A DNA stretch of 64,000 nucleotides from Arthrobacter sp. OY3WO11 (GCF_001641125.1 NZ_LWLP01000001.1:2092688-2156687), one strand, 5' to 3'; positions 17,680 to 25,830 are shown, counted from the first letter of the stretch. Translations and numbers: made by a program. The notes: generated by a model not told the origin, from the sequence alone.

Positions 17680-18471
17680 ATGAGCGCAACCGAAAACGCC
17701 GCCGCCCCGTTGCTGGTGCTGAAGAAGATCACGGCCATCCTGGATGCCTTCTCGCTGGTGCGGCCTGAACTGAGCCTCGCCGAAATACGCGCGGAGACCG
17801 GACTGCCGCACTCTACGGTGCAGCGCCTGGTTGCGAATATGGTGCATGAAGGAATGCTGGACCGGCGTGATGACCAGTTCCGGGTCGGGTTGCGTATGAC
17901 CCATTGGGCGGCGCCCGCCCGGCATGGCCTCGACTTCCTGGAATTGCTGACACCGGTGATACGGCGGTTGCGGGACGAACTGGGCGAAACGGTGTGCATC
18001 TTCAGGGAATCGCAGGGAAGCAGGGTTTGCGTCGCGTTGGCCGAAACCCGGCGGGTGCTCCGAAGGGCAGTCGACGTCGGCGATATCATGCCGCTCCACG
18101 CCGGTTCGGCAGGCCGTGTATTGCTCGCCTGGAACCCCGACCTGGCAGGCAGGGTCTACGGGTCAGGGCTCCGGTCCATCACCGACCAGACCATCACGGA
18201 CGCAGCAAGCCTTGATGCCGCCGTCGCGAAGACCCGTGCGGACGGTTTTGCCATCACCACCGGGGAGCGGGTTTCCGGGGCCAGCGGCTTGTCTGTTCCA
18301 ATCTTCGGCCCGCAGGCTGAGCTTTACGGTGCTCTGACCGTCATGGGGCCCACCATGAGGATGCCTTACGACGTGTGCGCTTCCTGGATAGAGCCGGTCA
18401 TCGCTGCGGCTGCTGAAGGGACCCGGCTGATCGGCGGAAGTCTCCCCTCGGAGGTGGAGCCCATATTGTGA
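17680..18471 (+). CDS. IclR-family transcriptional regulator
   Basis: A 263-residue IclR regulator: N-terminal winged helix with LSLAEIRAETGLPHSTVQRLVANMV (helix-turn-helix near residue 29-47) and the C-terminal effector domain with GSAGRVLLAWNPD and a GERVSGASGLSVPIF signature. IclR proteins usually respond to small carboxylic acids. It is divergent from the ABC transporter operon and upstream of the CoA-transferase operon; related inverted repeats on both sides suggest it controls both. The stop codon lies within the downstream palindrome. Confidence 0.88.
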   Translation: MSATENAAAPLLVLKKITAILDAFSLVRPELSLAEIRAETGLPHSTVQRLVANMVHEGMLDRRDDQFRVGLRMTHWAAPARHGLDFLELLTPVIRRLRDELGETVCIFRESQGSRVCVALAETRRVLRRAVDVGDIMPLHAGSAGRVLLAWNPDLAGRVYGSGLRSITDQTITDAASLDAAVAKTRADGFAITTGERVSGASGLSVPIFGPQAELYGALTVMGPTMRMPYDVCASWIEPVIAAAAEGTRLIGGSLPSEVEPIL

Positions 18472-18491
18472 TTTCATGTTCACAATATGGG
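18460..18491. promoter_or_regulatory. Perfect palindrome after the IclR gene, probable operator
   Basis: CCCATATTGTGA (18460-18471) and TCACAATATGGG (18480-18491) form a perfect 12-bp inverted repeat around an 8-nt centre. It overlaps the IclR stop codon and lies 106 bp before the CoA-transferase ATG. No T run follows, and the half-site recurs in the divergent promoter, so an operator is more likely than a terminator. Confidence 0.6.
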
Positions 18492-18596
18492 GAAGTGAGT
18501 GCATACTGGTTTCTTGGACGGCGGGGTACCCACGGGCCTCCGTCCGTGTGTACGGCGCCCGCTGGGTCCGCATCAGGAATCAGGAGTTGAGATTTG

Positions 18597-19916
18597 ATGA
18601 AGGTTTTCGAAACCGGCACAGCGAAGCGCGGCAAGGACGCCGCGGACGGGGCCGGCCACGGGATCGCTGAAGAAACGCAATCAGCCACCGCAAGCAGGAA
18701 AAAAGCCACGGGTGATGGTGCCGGTCCGCTGTCCGGAGTGCGCGTCCTCGAACTGGGATCCCTTATCGCCGGCCCTTTCGCAGGGCGGCAGATGTCAGAC
18801 TTCGGTGCCGAAGTCATAAAGGTCGAATCCCCAGACAGGCCGGATCCCATGCGCGAATGGGGCCGCGCGCGGGTTAATGACCACACCCTGTGGTGGTCGG
18901 TGCAGTCCCGCGGTAAGAAGTGCGTCACCATGGACCTGAAAGTCCCCCGCGGCCGGGAGCTTTTTCTCGAGCTCTGCAAGGAAGCCGACGTCATCCTCGA
19001 GAACTTCCGCCCGGGCACCATGGAAAAGCTTGGCCTCGGCCCTGAAGAGCTGTGGAAGATCAATCCCGGCCTCATTATTGCGCGGGTGTCCGGCTACGGC
19101 CAGACCGGTCCGGAAGCGTCAAAACCGGGGTATGCCTCCGTCGCTGAGGCTCGCAGCGGACTGCGGCACCTGAACGGCTACCCGGATCAGCCGCCCCCTC
19201 GCACGGGTATCTCCCTGGGGGACAGCCTTGGCTCGCTGTATGCCCTGCAGGGGATCCTCTTGGCATTGTATTGGCGGGATGCCCGCGGAGGGACCGGCCA
19301 GGTGGTCGATGTCTCGCTCGTGGAGGCGTGCTTCTCACTGCTGGAGAGTGCCGTGCCGGACTACGCCGCGACGGGTATTGTCCCTGGACCCAGCGGTTCA
19401 GGACTCAAGGGGATAGCGCCGTCGAACATCTTCCGCTCCAGCGACGGCAAGTGGGTGGTCATAGCGGCCAACCAGGACTCGGTCTTCGTGCGCCTGGCCA
19501 GAGCGATGGGCATGCCCGGACTCGCGCAGGATCCGAAATATCGCGACCACGCGCAGCGGGGTCGTAACCAGGAGGAGCTTGAAAGCGTCATCGCCGATTG
19601 GGCGGTGCAGTACTCCACCGGCGAGCTGGTCCGCGTGCTCGATGAACACGGTGTACCAAACAGCACGGTGAGCAGCGTTGAAGATATCTTCAACGACCCG
19701 CAGCTGAAAGCCCGGGACATGCTGGTCAACGTGCCCGATGAGGAGCTGGGCACCGTGGTCCAGCCGGGAATCGTCCCCAAGCTCACGCGCTCTGCGGGCC
19801 GGATCGGCTGGAACGGGCCGCTGACGCATGGATCCCATAACGTCGATGTGTACCAGGGCCTCCTGAATCTCACCGAAGAAGAGTTGCAGAGCGCCCGCAG
19901 CGAAGGAGCAATCTGA
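18597..19916 (+). CDS. CaiB/BaiF-type (family III) CoA-transferase
   Basis: A 439-residue family III CoA-transferase, expected to move CoA from succinyl-CoA or acetyl-CoA to an organic acid. Conserved stretches include VRVLELGSLIAGPFAGRQMSDFGAEVIKVE, ENFRPGTMEKLGL and GISLGDSLGSLYAL, which should hold the catalytic aspartate. The family usually starts at about the PLSGVRVLELG motif; here about 43 extra, Lys/Ala/Gly-rich residues precede it. ATG 18597 is used (AGGAG 11 nt upstream); TTG 18594 immediately before it is equally possible. The stop overlaps the next gene (TGATG). With the HMG-CoA-lyase-like partner this resembles pathways that activate a 3-hydroxy-3-methyl acid to its CoA ester and then cleave it. 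Confidence 0.87.
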   Translation: MKVFETGTAKRGKDAADGAGHGIAEETQSATASRKKATGDGAGPLSGVRVLELGSLIAGPFAGRQMSDFGAEVIKVESPDRPDPMREWGRARVNDHTLWWSVQSRGKKCVTMDLKVPRGRELFLELCKEADVILENFRPGTMEKLGLGPEELWKINPGLIIARVSGYGQTGPEASKPGYASVAEARSGLRHLNGYPDQPPPRTGISLGDSLGSLYALQGILLALYWRDARGGTGQVVDVSLVEACFSLLESAVPDYAATGIVPGPSGSGLKGIAPSNIFRSSDGKWVVIAANQDSVFVRLARAMGMPGLAQDPKYRDHAQRGRNQEELESVIADWAVQYSTGELVRVLDEHGVPNSTVSSVEDIFNDPQLKARDMLVNVPDEELGTVVQPGIVPKLTRSAGRIGWNGPLTHGSHNVDVYQGLLNLTEEELQSARSEGAI

Positions 19917-20833
19917 TGGCTTTTGGCAACGGAACCAGGCCGGTCTCGATCGTGGACGTCAGCCCCCGCGACGGCTTGCAGAACGAGAAGACCCCTGTGA
20001 GTACCGAGGATAAGGTCCGGCTGATCGAAGAGTTGATCCGGATGGGTGCCCGGCGGATCGAAGCAGTCAGCTTTGTGAATCCCAAAGCGGTTCCCCAGAT
20101 GGCCGATGCCGATGCCGTGATGGCGGCGGTGCCGCGCACCGACGCGGTCAGCTATATCGGTCTGGTACTGAACACCAGGGGCGCCGTCCGTGCTGTCGAC
20201 GCCGGGGTGGACGAGATGAACTATGTGCTCCCGGTGACTGACGCGTTCGCCACAGCGAACCAGAACACCACCGTTGCAGCGGCGCTCGCGGCGCTGGAAG
20301 AAGTTTCGGATATCGCAGCCGCGGCATCCATTCCGCTCAGCGTCACAGCAGCTGTCGCTTTTGGCTGCCCCTACCAGGGTGACGTTCGCATCGAACAGAC
20401 CCTCGACGTCGTCCGCAGTGCGATGGGCCGCGCGAACCTGGCGGAGGTGGCGTTGGCGGATACGATCGGTTGCGCCGTGCCGTGGCAGGTGGGCGAGGCT
20501 TTCACCAGGCTGCGCGAGGAAACCGACCTGCCGTTGAGGGCGCACCTCCACGAGACCCGCCACACTGCGCTGGCCAACACCTATGCGGCGATGGCATCGG
20601 GCGTAGATGTTTTCGATAGCAGCGTCGGTGGTCTGGGGGGATGCCCTTTCGCCCCTGGAGCAGCGGGGAACATCTCCACGGAGGACCTTGCGTGGATGCT
20701 AGGGCGAGCCGGGTTCCATACAGGGATCGACGTGCAGAAGGCAACGGAACTGGGCCGCTGGATTTGCGGCCTCGTCGGTACGAATCCGCGTTCCGGACTG
20801 GCGGGGGCGGGAGTGTTCCCCGCGGCAGCGTAA
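19916..20833 (+). CDS. Hydroxymethylglutaryl-CoA lyase-like enzyme
   Basis: A 305-residue TIM-barrel lyase of the HMG-CoA lyase family. VDVSPRDGLQNEK near the N-terminus provides the metal/acid residues, the middle has FGCPYQG and ADTIGCAVPWQ, the His-x-His metal ligands are in LRAHLHETRHTA, and the C-terminal GLGGCPFAPGAAGNISTED contains the conserved active-site cysteine loop. It would split a 3-hydroxyacyl-CoA such as HMG-CoA into acetyl-CoA plus a ketoacid or ketone. It overlaps the CoA-transferase gene by 1 nt, so the two steps are likely sequential. True HMG-CoA, or a related branched hydroxyacyl-CoA, cannot be told apart by sequence alone. Confidence 0.88.
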   Translation: MAFGNGTRPVSIVDVSPRDGLQNEKTPVSTEDKVRLIEELIRMGARRIEAVSFVNPKAVPQMADADAVMAAVPRTDAVSYIGLVLNTRGAVRAVDAGVDEMNYVLPVTDAFATANQNTTVAAALAALEEVSDIAAAASIPLSVTAAVAFGCPYQGDVRIEQTLDVVRSAMGRANLAEVALADTIGCAVPWQVGEAFTRLREETDLPLRAHLHETRHTALANTYAAMASGVDVFDSSVGGLGGCPFAPGAAGNISTEDLAWMLGRAGFHTGIDVQKATELGRWICGLVGTNPRSGLAGAGVFPAAA

Positions 20834-20891
20834 GGCGCAGTACTTTGACTGCGCCGATTGACGTGGGATGGAGAGAGCAGGAGGGACTGTG

Positions 20892-21521
20892 GTGCGGAAG
20901 GATTTTGATCCGGCGCAGATGTCGTCGGGGGAGTTTTACCAGTTGTTGACGGCGGTGGTTGTTCCGAGACCTATCGCTTGGGTGTCCACGACATCGGTGG
21001 AGGGTGTGGACAATCTTGCGCCTCATTCCTTTTACACTGTAGCGTCCGTGGATCCGCCGATTGTTCAGTTCACTTCAGTGGGTGAAAAGGATTCGTTGCG
21101 CAACATCCAGGCGCTGGGAGAGTTCGTCGTGAATCTCACCCCGGCTTCGCTGTTTGAAGAGGTCAATGCCACTGGGACGGACTTTCCAGCGGAGGTTAGC
21201 GAGTTCGATGCAGCGGGGCTATCCCGGGAATCGAGCACCGTGGTGGGTCCTCCACGGGTAAAGGATTCTCCTGTGGCACTGGAGTGCCAATTGCACAGCA
21301 CCTTGGAGCTGGGTAACTGCACGCTGGTGTTTGGCCGGGTGGTCCACGCGGTCGTGTCTACAAGCGTGCTCGACGGCGACCATCCGCAGATCGACCTTTT
21401 GGAACCCCTGTCCCGGTTGGGGCGCAATGAGTGGGGGACGCTCGGTTCGATTCAGGAGCTCAGCCGCATCCGGGCAAAGGACTGGCCCGGGCACTTCGGC
21501 GACGCCGTTGGACAAGGATGA
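20892..21521 (+). CDS. Flavin reductase-like FMN-binding split-barrel protein
   Basis: A 209-residue protein of the flavin-reductase-like family (DIM6/NTAB type). Near the N-terminus it has VPRPIAWVSTTS, and then NLAPHSFYTVASVDPPIVQF, the FMN-binding core, with HPQIDLLEPLSRLGRNEW near the C-terminus. Members bind FMN and reduce it or use it for oxygenation. GTG 20892 is chosen because AGGAGGG ends 6 nt before it; an upstream ATG at 20868 lacks a ribosome site. It follows the lyase gene by 58 nt and may be co-transcribed. Codon use looks less GC-biased than its neighbours, judged by eye. Confidence 0.8.
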   Translation: MRKDFDPAQMSSGEFYQLLTAVVVPRPIAWVSTTSVEGVDNLAPHSFYTVASVDPPIVQFTSVGEKDSLRNIQALGEFVVNLTPASLFEEVNATGTDFPAEVSEFDAAGLSRESSTVVGPPRVKDSPVALECQLHSTLELGNCTLVFGRVVHAVVSTSVLDGDHPQIDLLEPLSRLGRNEWGTLGSIQELSRIRAKDWPGHFGDAVGQG

Positions 21522-21699
21522 AACACACAACGAGGGGTGCATGGTTGGCTCTTGATGGTTTCGGTGTGGAGCGCGGCGGCGGCCTGCCGCGGTAGGTGAC
21601 TTCGGCGCTGAACGCGTTGGTCTGGATGGAATGCGCGGGCAGGTCAAGGCTCATGCAGGGTCCGACTCTATGAAACAGGTGGTGGATCGTCCTGCGGTG

Positions 21700-22125
21700 T
21701 CATGGCTTGGCAATCAGGACGTTGTCATGGACGGGCTGCATTCCATCTTTGATGAAGTCGGACGTGTCTACGTTGTCCCCCACCAGCATCACGGTGACGA
21801 CTCCGTTGAGACCCGTCGTAACGATCTCGCGAAGAGAATTCGGGGCCCCGCCGCACCCGGTAATCCAATTCAGTGGGGTTTGGTCGACTACTGCACTTAT
21901 GCACGTGGTGTTGCCGTCACCGCTTCGCCCGGCGAAGTAGCGGATGCCTTCGATCTCGGGCCCTTTCCGAGGGCCCATGACCACGCCCTCGGGAAGGACG
22001 TCCTCGGCGGTGGCTTCACGGTCCAGTGCGGTAAAGCCTGCAGGCGCGGTAGCCGGTGCGCACCCGGTGATCAGGAGTACTCCCAGTGCGGCAATCACGC
22101 CGGTCCGTCGGTGGCTGTGATTCAT
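21700..22125 (-). CDS. Small predicted lipoprotein
   Basis: A 141-residue protein with a basic N-terminus (MNHSHRR), a hydrophobic segment and the lipobox LITGC near residue 18-22, so it should be lipid-anchored outside the membrane. Two further cysteines and a GDGNTTCISAVVDQTP segment suggest a small beta-rich secreted domain with a possible disulfide. I do not recognise the family. AGAGGA lies directly before the ATG. It is divergent from pspA with 200 bp to the pspA start. Function unknown; the lipoprotein call is well supported. Confidence 0.7.
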   Translation of the reverse strand: MNHSHRRTGVIAALGVLLITGCAPATAPAGFTALDREATAEDVLPEGVVMGPRKGPEIEGIRYFAGRSGDGNTTCISAVVDQTPLNWITGCGGAPNSLREIVTTGLNGVVTVMLVGDNVDTSDFIKDGMQPVHDNVLIAKP

Positions 22126-22325
22126 TCCTCTGCCCCCTCAGACTTTGAGGTTGAGCCTACAGGAGGGTTGCAGACGCAGGTCGGGGTGCACCCCTCCTTG
22201 ACCGATAGGCTAGCCCCATGACGTTGGGGGACGCAGCGGGAATAGGTGTCGGACGCCTCCCGGATCTGGTGCCGTACGGTGCCGTACACATAGAATCCAA
22301 ACCCATCACCGATAGAAAGACCCCC

Positions 22326-23054
22326 GTGAAGCAGAGCATTTTCGCCCGCGTAGCCCAGCTCGCTAAGGCCAATATCAACGCCCTCCTGGACTCCGCGGAA
22401 GACCCGCAGAAGATGCTGGACCAGATGGTCCGGGACTACTCGGCCAACATCCGGGAAGCCGAGGCCGCCGTCGCGCAGACGATCGGCAACGTCCGCATGG
22501 CCGAAGAGGACTATCGCCGGGCGGTGAACGATGCCAACTCCTGGGGCAACAAGGCCATCGCCGCGTCACGCAGAGCGGACGAGTTCCGGGCCGCCGGTAA
22601 CAGTGTGGACGCCGACAAATTCGATGCCCTCGCCAAGCTCGCTCTTCAGCGGCAGATGGCCGCTGAGACCACCGCCAAGGCCCAGGAGCCAAACCTGGCC
22701 GCGCAAAACCAGGTGGTCGACCAGCTCAAGCACGGCCTGGACCAGATGAAGGGCAAGCTGCGCGAGCTGACGGCCAAGCGCAACCAGCTGGTCAACCGTG
22801 CCCGCGTCGCAGCCGCCCAGTCCCAGGTCAATGACGCGGTAAAGTCTCTGGACGCCGGGGACCCGACCTCGGCGATCGGCCGGTACGAGGAGCGCATCCG
22901 CCGCCAGGAAGCCACGGTCCGCGGCCAGCAGGAACTTGCCGCCTCGTCCCTGGACGCACAGTTCGCGTCCCTGGAAGACCTCGGGGAGCAGACCGAGGTG
23001 GAGGCGCGGCTGGCCGCGCTCAAATCCATTGACCGGAAGGCCATCGACTACTAA
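22326..23054 (+). CDS. pspA: Phage shock protein A homologue (PspA/IM30)
   Basis: A 242-residue coiled-coil protein; KQSIFARVAQLAKANINALL followed by EDPQKMLDQMVRDYSANI is the family N-terminus, which forms the membrane-binding amphipathic helix. The remainder is long alpha-helical coiled coil ending with a short DLGEQTEVEARLAALK tail. PspA assembles on the inner membrane to counter envelope stress. GTG 22326 is preferred since it aligns with the family start; the frame stays open to an ATG at 22218 that has its own TAGGCT leaderless-type -10 (22206-22211), which would add 36 unusual residues. A second -10-like TAGAAT (22291-22296) fits the shorter form. No pspC/pspM partner lies nearby. Confidence 0.9.
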   Translation: MKQSIFARVAQLAKANINALLDSAEDPQKMLDQMVRDYSANIREAEAAVAQTIGNVRMAEEDYRRAVNDANSWGNKAIAASRRADEFRAAGNSVDADKFDALAKLALQRQMAAETTAKAQEPNLAAQNQVVDQLKHGLDQMKGKLRELTAKRNQLVNRARVAAAQSQVNDAVKSLDAGDPTSAIGRYEERIRRQEATVRGQQELAASSLDAQFASLEDLGEQTEVEARLAALKSIDRKAIDY

Positions 23055-23090
23055 ACCGGCGGCCTGCATTTCCGTGGGCTTGTCCTGTTC

Positions 23091-23560
23091 TTAGGGCTCC
23101 CTGTCGATCCTCGCATTCCGAGCGGTGATGAAGGCGTTTTTCTTCCCCAAGTACAGAAGGTACTCCTTACTTGTCCTGGGGACGGCAGAATGCGTGCTGA
23201 AGTCGTCAGTGGACGGGTGAAAGAAGCGGATAGTGCCGTTCTTTCTCACGAGGTCCTGCAGCAGGAAGAACTCGACATACCCGTTGAAGTCTTGGAAGAG
23301 GGCGAAGAATCGCGAATGGCGCGCGATGCCTTTCCCAGGAGCCTAGTCGTGACGGCGTCGCTGGCGAGGAAAACGTCGCCCTTCGCTGATCTGTGCACCA
23401 GATACTCGCCGGATTCGGGTGCCAGATCGAAGCGGCCGCCCGTGGGTAAATCCTTGCTCCACAGGATCCGGTGGTGCTCTTTCAGGTCTCGCTGAGTTTG
23501 TCCGGATCCTTTCCGGGGGGCGTGTCATCGTGGTATTTAAGGGTCGTGTTGACGCCGGCG
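23091..23560 (-). pseudogene. Decayed gene of a DUF6994-like family
   Basis: Three reading frames of the minus strand together read like one family, from the 5' end: LKYHDDTPPGKDPDKLSE, then after a frameshift LKEHHRILWSKDLPTGGRFDL and YLVHRSAKGDVFLASDAV, then after a second shift and a missing interior IARHSRFFALFQDFNGYVEF followed by FLLQDLV and a conserved-looking tail ending RNARIDREP-stop. In intact members I recall, roughly 90 residues lie between the SSDAV-like and the FFALF-like motifs; those are absent here. The gene is therefore broken by at least two frameshifts and one internal deletion. Family name from memory; the decay itself is seen directly. Confidence 0.6.
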
Positions 23561-23561
23561 G

Positions 23562-23759
23562 TCAGGCTGTTCTCCCGTGGCGAGCGGCTGCGAGTTCGGC
23601 AAGGTCGCGGATGAGCCGCTGCACCTCGTGTTCCCGGCCCCTGCAATTGGACGCCTGCTGCACTGCACGCGGTGCGACCAAGAGCTTGGTCAGCGGGACT
23701 GGCAAAGGCGTCTTCGTGGCTCGTGGTTCCTCCGCAGACGGGATACTGCTCTTGCTCAT
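23562..23759 (-). CDS. Small hypothetical protein
   Basis: A 65-residue reading frame that starts MSKSSIPSAEEP, is rich in Arg/Ala and has a Shine-Dalgarno-like GGGGGA 4-5 nt before the ATG. The C-terminal half (EHEVQRLIRDLAELAAARH) looks helical. No family is recognised. It ends where the decayed DUF6994-like gene begins and may be an unrelated small gene or a remnant of the same decayed region. Confidence 0.35.
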   Translation of the reverse strand: MSKSSIPSAEEPRATKTPLPVPLTKLLVAPRAVQQASNCRGREHEVQRLIRDLAELAAARHGRTA

Positions 23760-23894
23760 ACGTCCCCCAGACGTCGTCGTTGCTGCCTTGGGAACACTCT
23801 AGGAAGCCAGGAGGAAACGGGGGAAGGGATTCGGTCAATCCTCGGGATCTCTTGTGTCGATCTTGAGCGGGACGGTTCCACGTCCTGTGAACCG

Positions 23895-24635
23895 TCAACC
23901 GGAGGCTTGGTCCTCCTTCCTCATGAAGTAGTCGACGCCGGTGTAGCCGCCATCCACCACGACCGATGTCCCGGTGATGAAGGCAGCCTCTGCGCTCAGA
24001 AGGAAGGCGACGACTTTGGCGATGTCTTCGGGGCTCCCGTTGCGGCCCAGGGGAGTGAGGGTCGCCGCCTCGTACGAATCCGTCAGTATGCCCGAATCGA
24101 CCCACCCTGGCGTGACCGCATTGACCCGGATTCCGCGGGGCCCCAGCACGTTAGCTAGGCTCCTGGTGACTGAGAGGAGTGCGGCCTTGCTGGCCGAGTA
24201 GGCGATGCCCCGGAAGGAGCCCACGTACGCGTCCGTGCTGGCAATATTGACGATGCTCCCGCCACTGGAGAGGCGGGGACCTATTGCTTGAGCCAGGATC
24301 AGCGGGGCGGTGACGTTGACCGCCATGGTCCTGTCCCAGGCATCCAATGTCATCGCATCGAAGGGCTCCTTCTCGAGAACCCCGGCGTTGTTGACCAGCG
24401 CGGTCAGTGGAAATTCATCGCAGATATGCTGTGCGAAATGGACTGTCCCTATCCTGTCCGCCAGGTCAATCTGGCGAATATCGACGTTATGGGTGCGTGC
24501 CAGCTCCTCCGCTTCGTCCAGGCCAGTGAGGTAGGTGGCGATGACATGCCAACCGTTCTCAGCCAGACGCTCGGCTGTGGCCCGGCCGATGCCGCATGCA
24601 CCTCCGGTGACCAAAACGGTCTGTTCGCCGGCCAT
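23895..24635 (-). CDS. SDR-family oxidoreductase
   Basis: A 246-residue classical short-chain dehydrogenase. The cofactor motif TGGACGIG is near residue 10-17, NNAG follows at about residue 86, the catalytic serine is in NIASTDAYVG and YSASKAA gives the Tyr/Lys pair near residue 152-156; the C-terminus has FITGTSVVVDGGYTGVDYF. AGGAGG lies 6 nt before the ATG. The substrate is not predictable; the family includes 3-oxoacyl-ACP and sugar dehydrogenases. It stands alone between two decayed genes. Confidence 0.88.
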   Translation of the reverse strand: MAGEQTVLVTGGACGIGRATAERLAENGWHVIATYLTGLDEAEELARTHNVDIRQIDLADRIGTVHFAQHICDEFPLTALVNNAGVLEKEPFDAMTLDAWDRTMAVNVTAPLILAQAIGPRLSSGGSIVNIASTDAYVGSFRGIAYSASKAALLSVTRSLANVLGPRGIRVNAVTPGWVDSGILTDSYEAATLTPLGRNGSPEDIAKVVAFLLSAEAAFITGTSVVVDGGYTGVDYFMRKEDQASG

Positions 24636-24762
24636 CGAGGCCTCCTGCTAGTTCGAGAGGAACAGGTAGACATACTGTGGGCCTGGCCGCCCCCGAACAC
24701 CAGACCCAATTCCTGAGCAGAAGGTGAAACCCACGCACCAAGCCCACTCATGGGATGGTCCC

Positions 24763-25071
24763 GTGACCGACCAAGAGGCTGCGCTTCCTGACGATCGCCC
24801 AAGCGGCCGAAGAGCGGAACGTGAACCAGCTCCGGGCCCTGCTCATGGCAGGGGAGCTTCGCGGAATTCAGGTCGGTGGCCCGGGGGCATGTGGCGCATC
24901 GGGGCCACCGACATCGAGGACTACTTCGCCGAGGCGTACCGGCGCACGGCCGTATCAGGCGGGTCATCAGCTAGGCCTGATTGGGCCGCAAAAAACAGGG
25001 GGATGCCAGACGCAGCTCCGACTGGTAGGACCTTTAGTCTCGACGGCCCGGTGACTGGGTATAGTCGGTGA
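24763..25071 (+). pseudogene. Frameshifted helix-turn-helix (excisionase/MerR-like) gene
   Basis: One frame reads RFLTIAQAAEERNVNQLRAL then LMAGELRGIQVGG, a typical excisionase-type helix-turn-helix; the next frame continues MWRIGATDIEDYFAEAYRRT. The shift falls at the run of five G at 24883-24887. A start GTG at 24763 is out of frame with the helix-turn-helix, and an in-frame stop precedes it, implying a second lesion. Intact actinobacterial homologues are short single-domain DNA-binding proteins of about 70 residues. Two breaks argue for a real pseudogene rather than one sequencing error. Confidence 0.6.
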
Positions 25072-25366
25072 TGCCGGCGATCTCCTGCAAAGCACGCAGG
25101 TGCGCGCCGAAGGCGTTTCGCCCGGCCGGGGTGAGGGAAATCCAGGTCAGACGGCGGGCATCGCTGCGAGAAACCGATGCGGCTTTGCTCAGGCTGACGT
25201 ATCCGGCCTCAGCCAGGGTCTTAAGGTGCTTTGAGAGGGTCGCGTCTGAGACGTCGAGGGTGTCGCGCAGTACAGCGAAGTCCATCTGCTCCACCTGCCG
25301 CAACAACCCGCAGATCCGGAGCCGTACCGGGGCGTGGATGAGGTCATCGAACTGTGCCTTGGTCAT
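25034..25366 (-). CDS. Winged-helix transcriptional regulator (ArsR/MarR-like)
   Basis: A 110-residue winged-helix protein (PF13601-like): LIHAPVRLRICGLLRQVEQM then LDVSDATLSKHLKTLAEAGY, the recognition helix near residue 39-52, and a beta-wing rich in Ser/Arg followed by WISLTPAGRNAFGAHLRAL. Such proteins often dimerise and regulate an adjacent membrane protein gene. The ATG at 25366 overlaps the stop of the upstream gene by 4 nt; longer in-frame starts would run through that gene. Likely autoregulation at the GGAAAG/CTTTCC palindrome before the operon. The 3' end overlaps the tail of the helix-turn-helix pseudogene on the other strand. Confidence 0.82.
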   Translation of the reverse strand: MTKAQFDDLIHAPVRLRICGLLRQVEQMDFAVLRDTLDVSDATLSKHLKTLAEAGYVSLSKAASVSRSDARRLTWISLTPAGRNAFGAHLRALQEIAGITDYTQSPGRRD

Positions 25367-25830
25367 CGTCGCAGCTGGTCCAGTGCCGAGCGGAAGGCGA
25401 TGCCGGCGAGCCAGGTGACCAAGCCGAAGGCGGACAAGCTGGTCAGCAGGACCGCCCAGCGCGCGCCGAAGGAACCGAGGCCGAGCGAGATTGAGAACAG
25501 GATGAGGCAGAGCACCGGAATGGCCGCCATAACCAGGGCCGCGCGGGGCCCCATCTTGCGGAAGCGGATTCCGGTTTCGCGGCGGATCAAGTGAGCTATC
25601 ACCAAAGCTGCGACCAGCCCCAGCCATCCGGACGTTGGCGGCTCGTAGTTCTCACCCGGGTTAGCCCCTGCGGCCCCAGCCACCCACCAGGCAGCCACGC
25701 CTCCGAGCGCGGCCAGCAGCATCTTCGGGACTTGCACCCCATCGGCCAGGGCCTGCCTGTCAGCACCCAGGTCCCGGAGGCTGGCAGCGGCCTCCTCGGA
25801 CGATGGGCGCCCTTCAAAGTCGTTTTCCAT
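25363..25830 (-). CDS. Four-helix membrane protein, partner of the winged-helix regulator
   Basis: A 155-residue protein: a 35-residue charged cytoplasmic start (MENDFEGRPSSEEAAASLRD) followed by four hydrophobic segments at roughly residues 38-53, 67-82, 95-118 and 122-145. No catalytic motif is visible. Membrane proteins co-transcribed with a small winged-helix regulator are common in actinobacteria, and their function is usually unknown. The gene is translationally coupled to the regulator, and a palindrome with GGAAAG arms lies just upstream of its start. Confidence 0.72.
   Translation of the reverse strand: MENDFEGRPSSEEAAASLRDLGADRQALADGVQVPKMLLAALGGVAAWWVAGAAGANPGENYEPPTSGWLGLVAALVIAHLIRRETGIRFRKMGPRAALVMAAIPVLCLILFSISLGLGSFGARWAVLLTSLSAFGLVTWLAGIAFRSALDQLRR

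Noticed and set aside
21460..21654. A 64-codon frame on the minus strand starting MSLDLPAHS
   Set aside because: Overlaps the end of the flavin-reductase-like gene, has no ribosome site that I can see and no recognised motif. The region 21522-21699 is left as intergenic.
22218..22325. Extended start of pspA at ATG 22218
   Set aside because: It has a leaderless-type TAGGCT element, but the added 36 residues do not resemble the family, whose N-terminus begins at the GTG at 22326. Kept as an alternative only.
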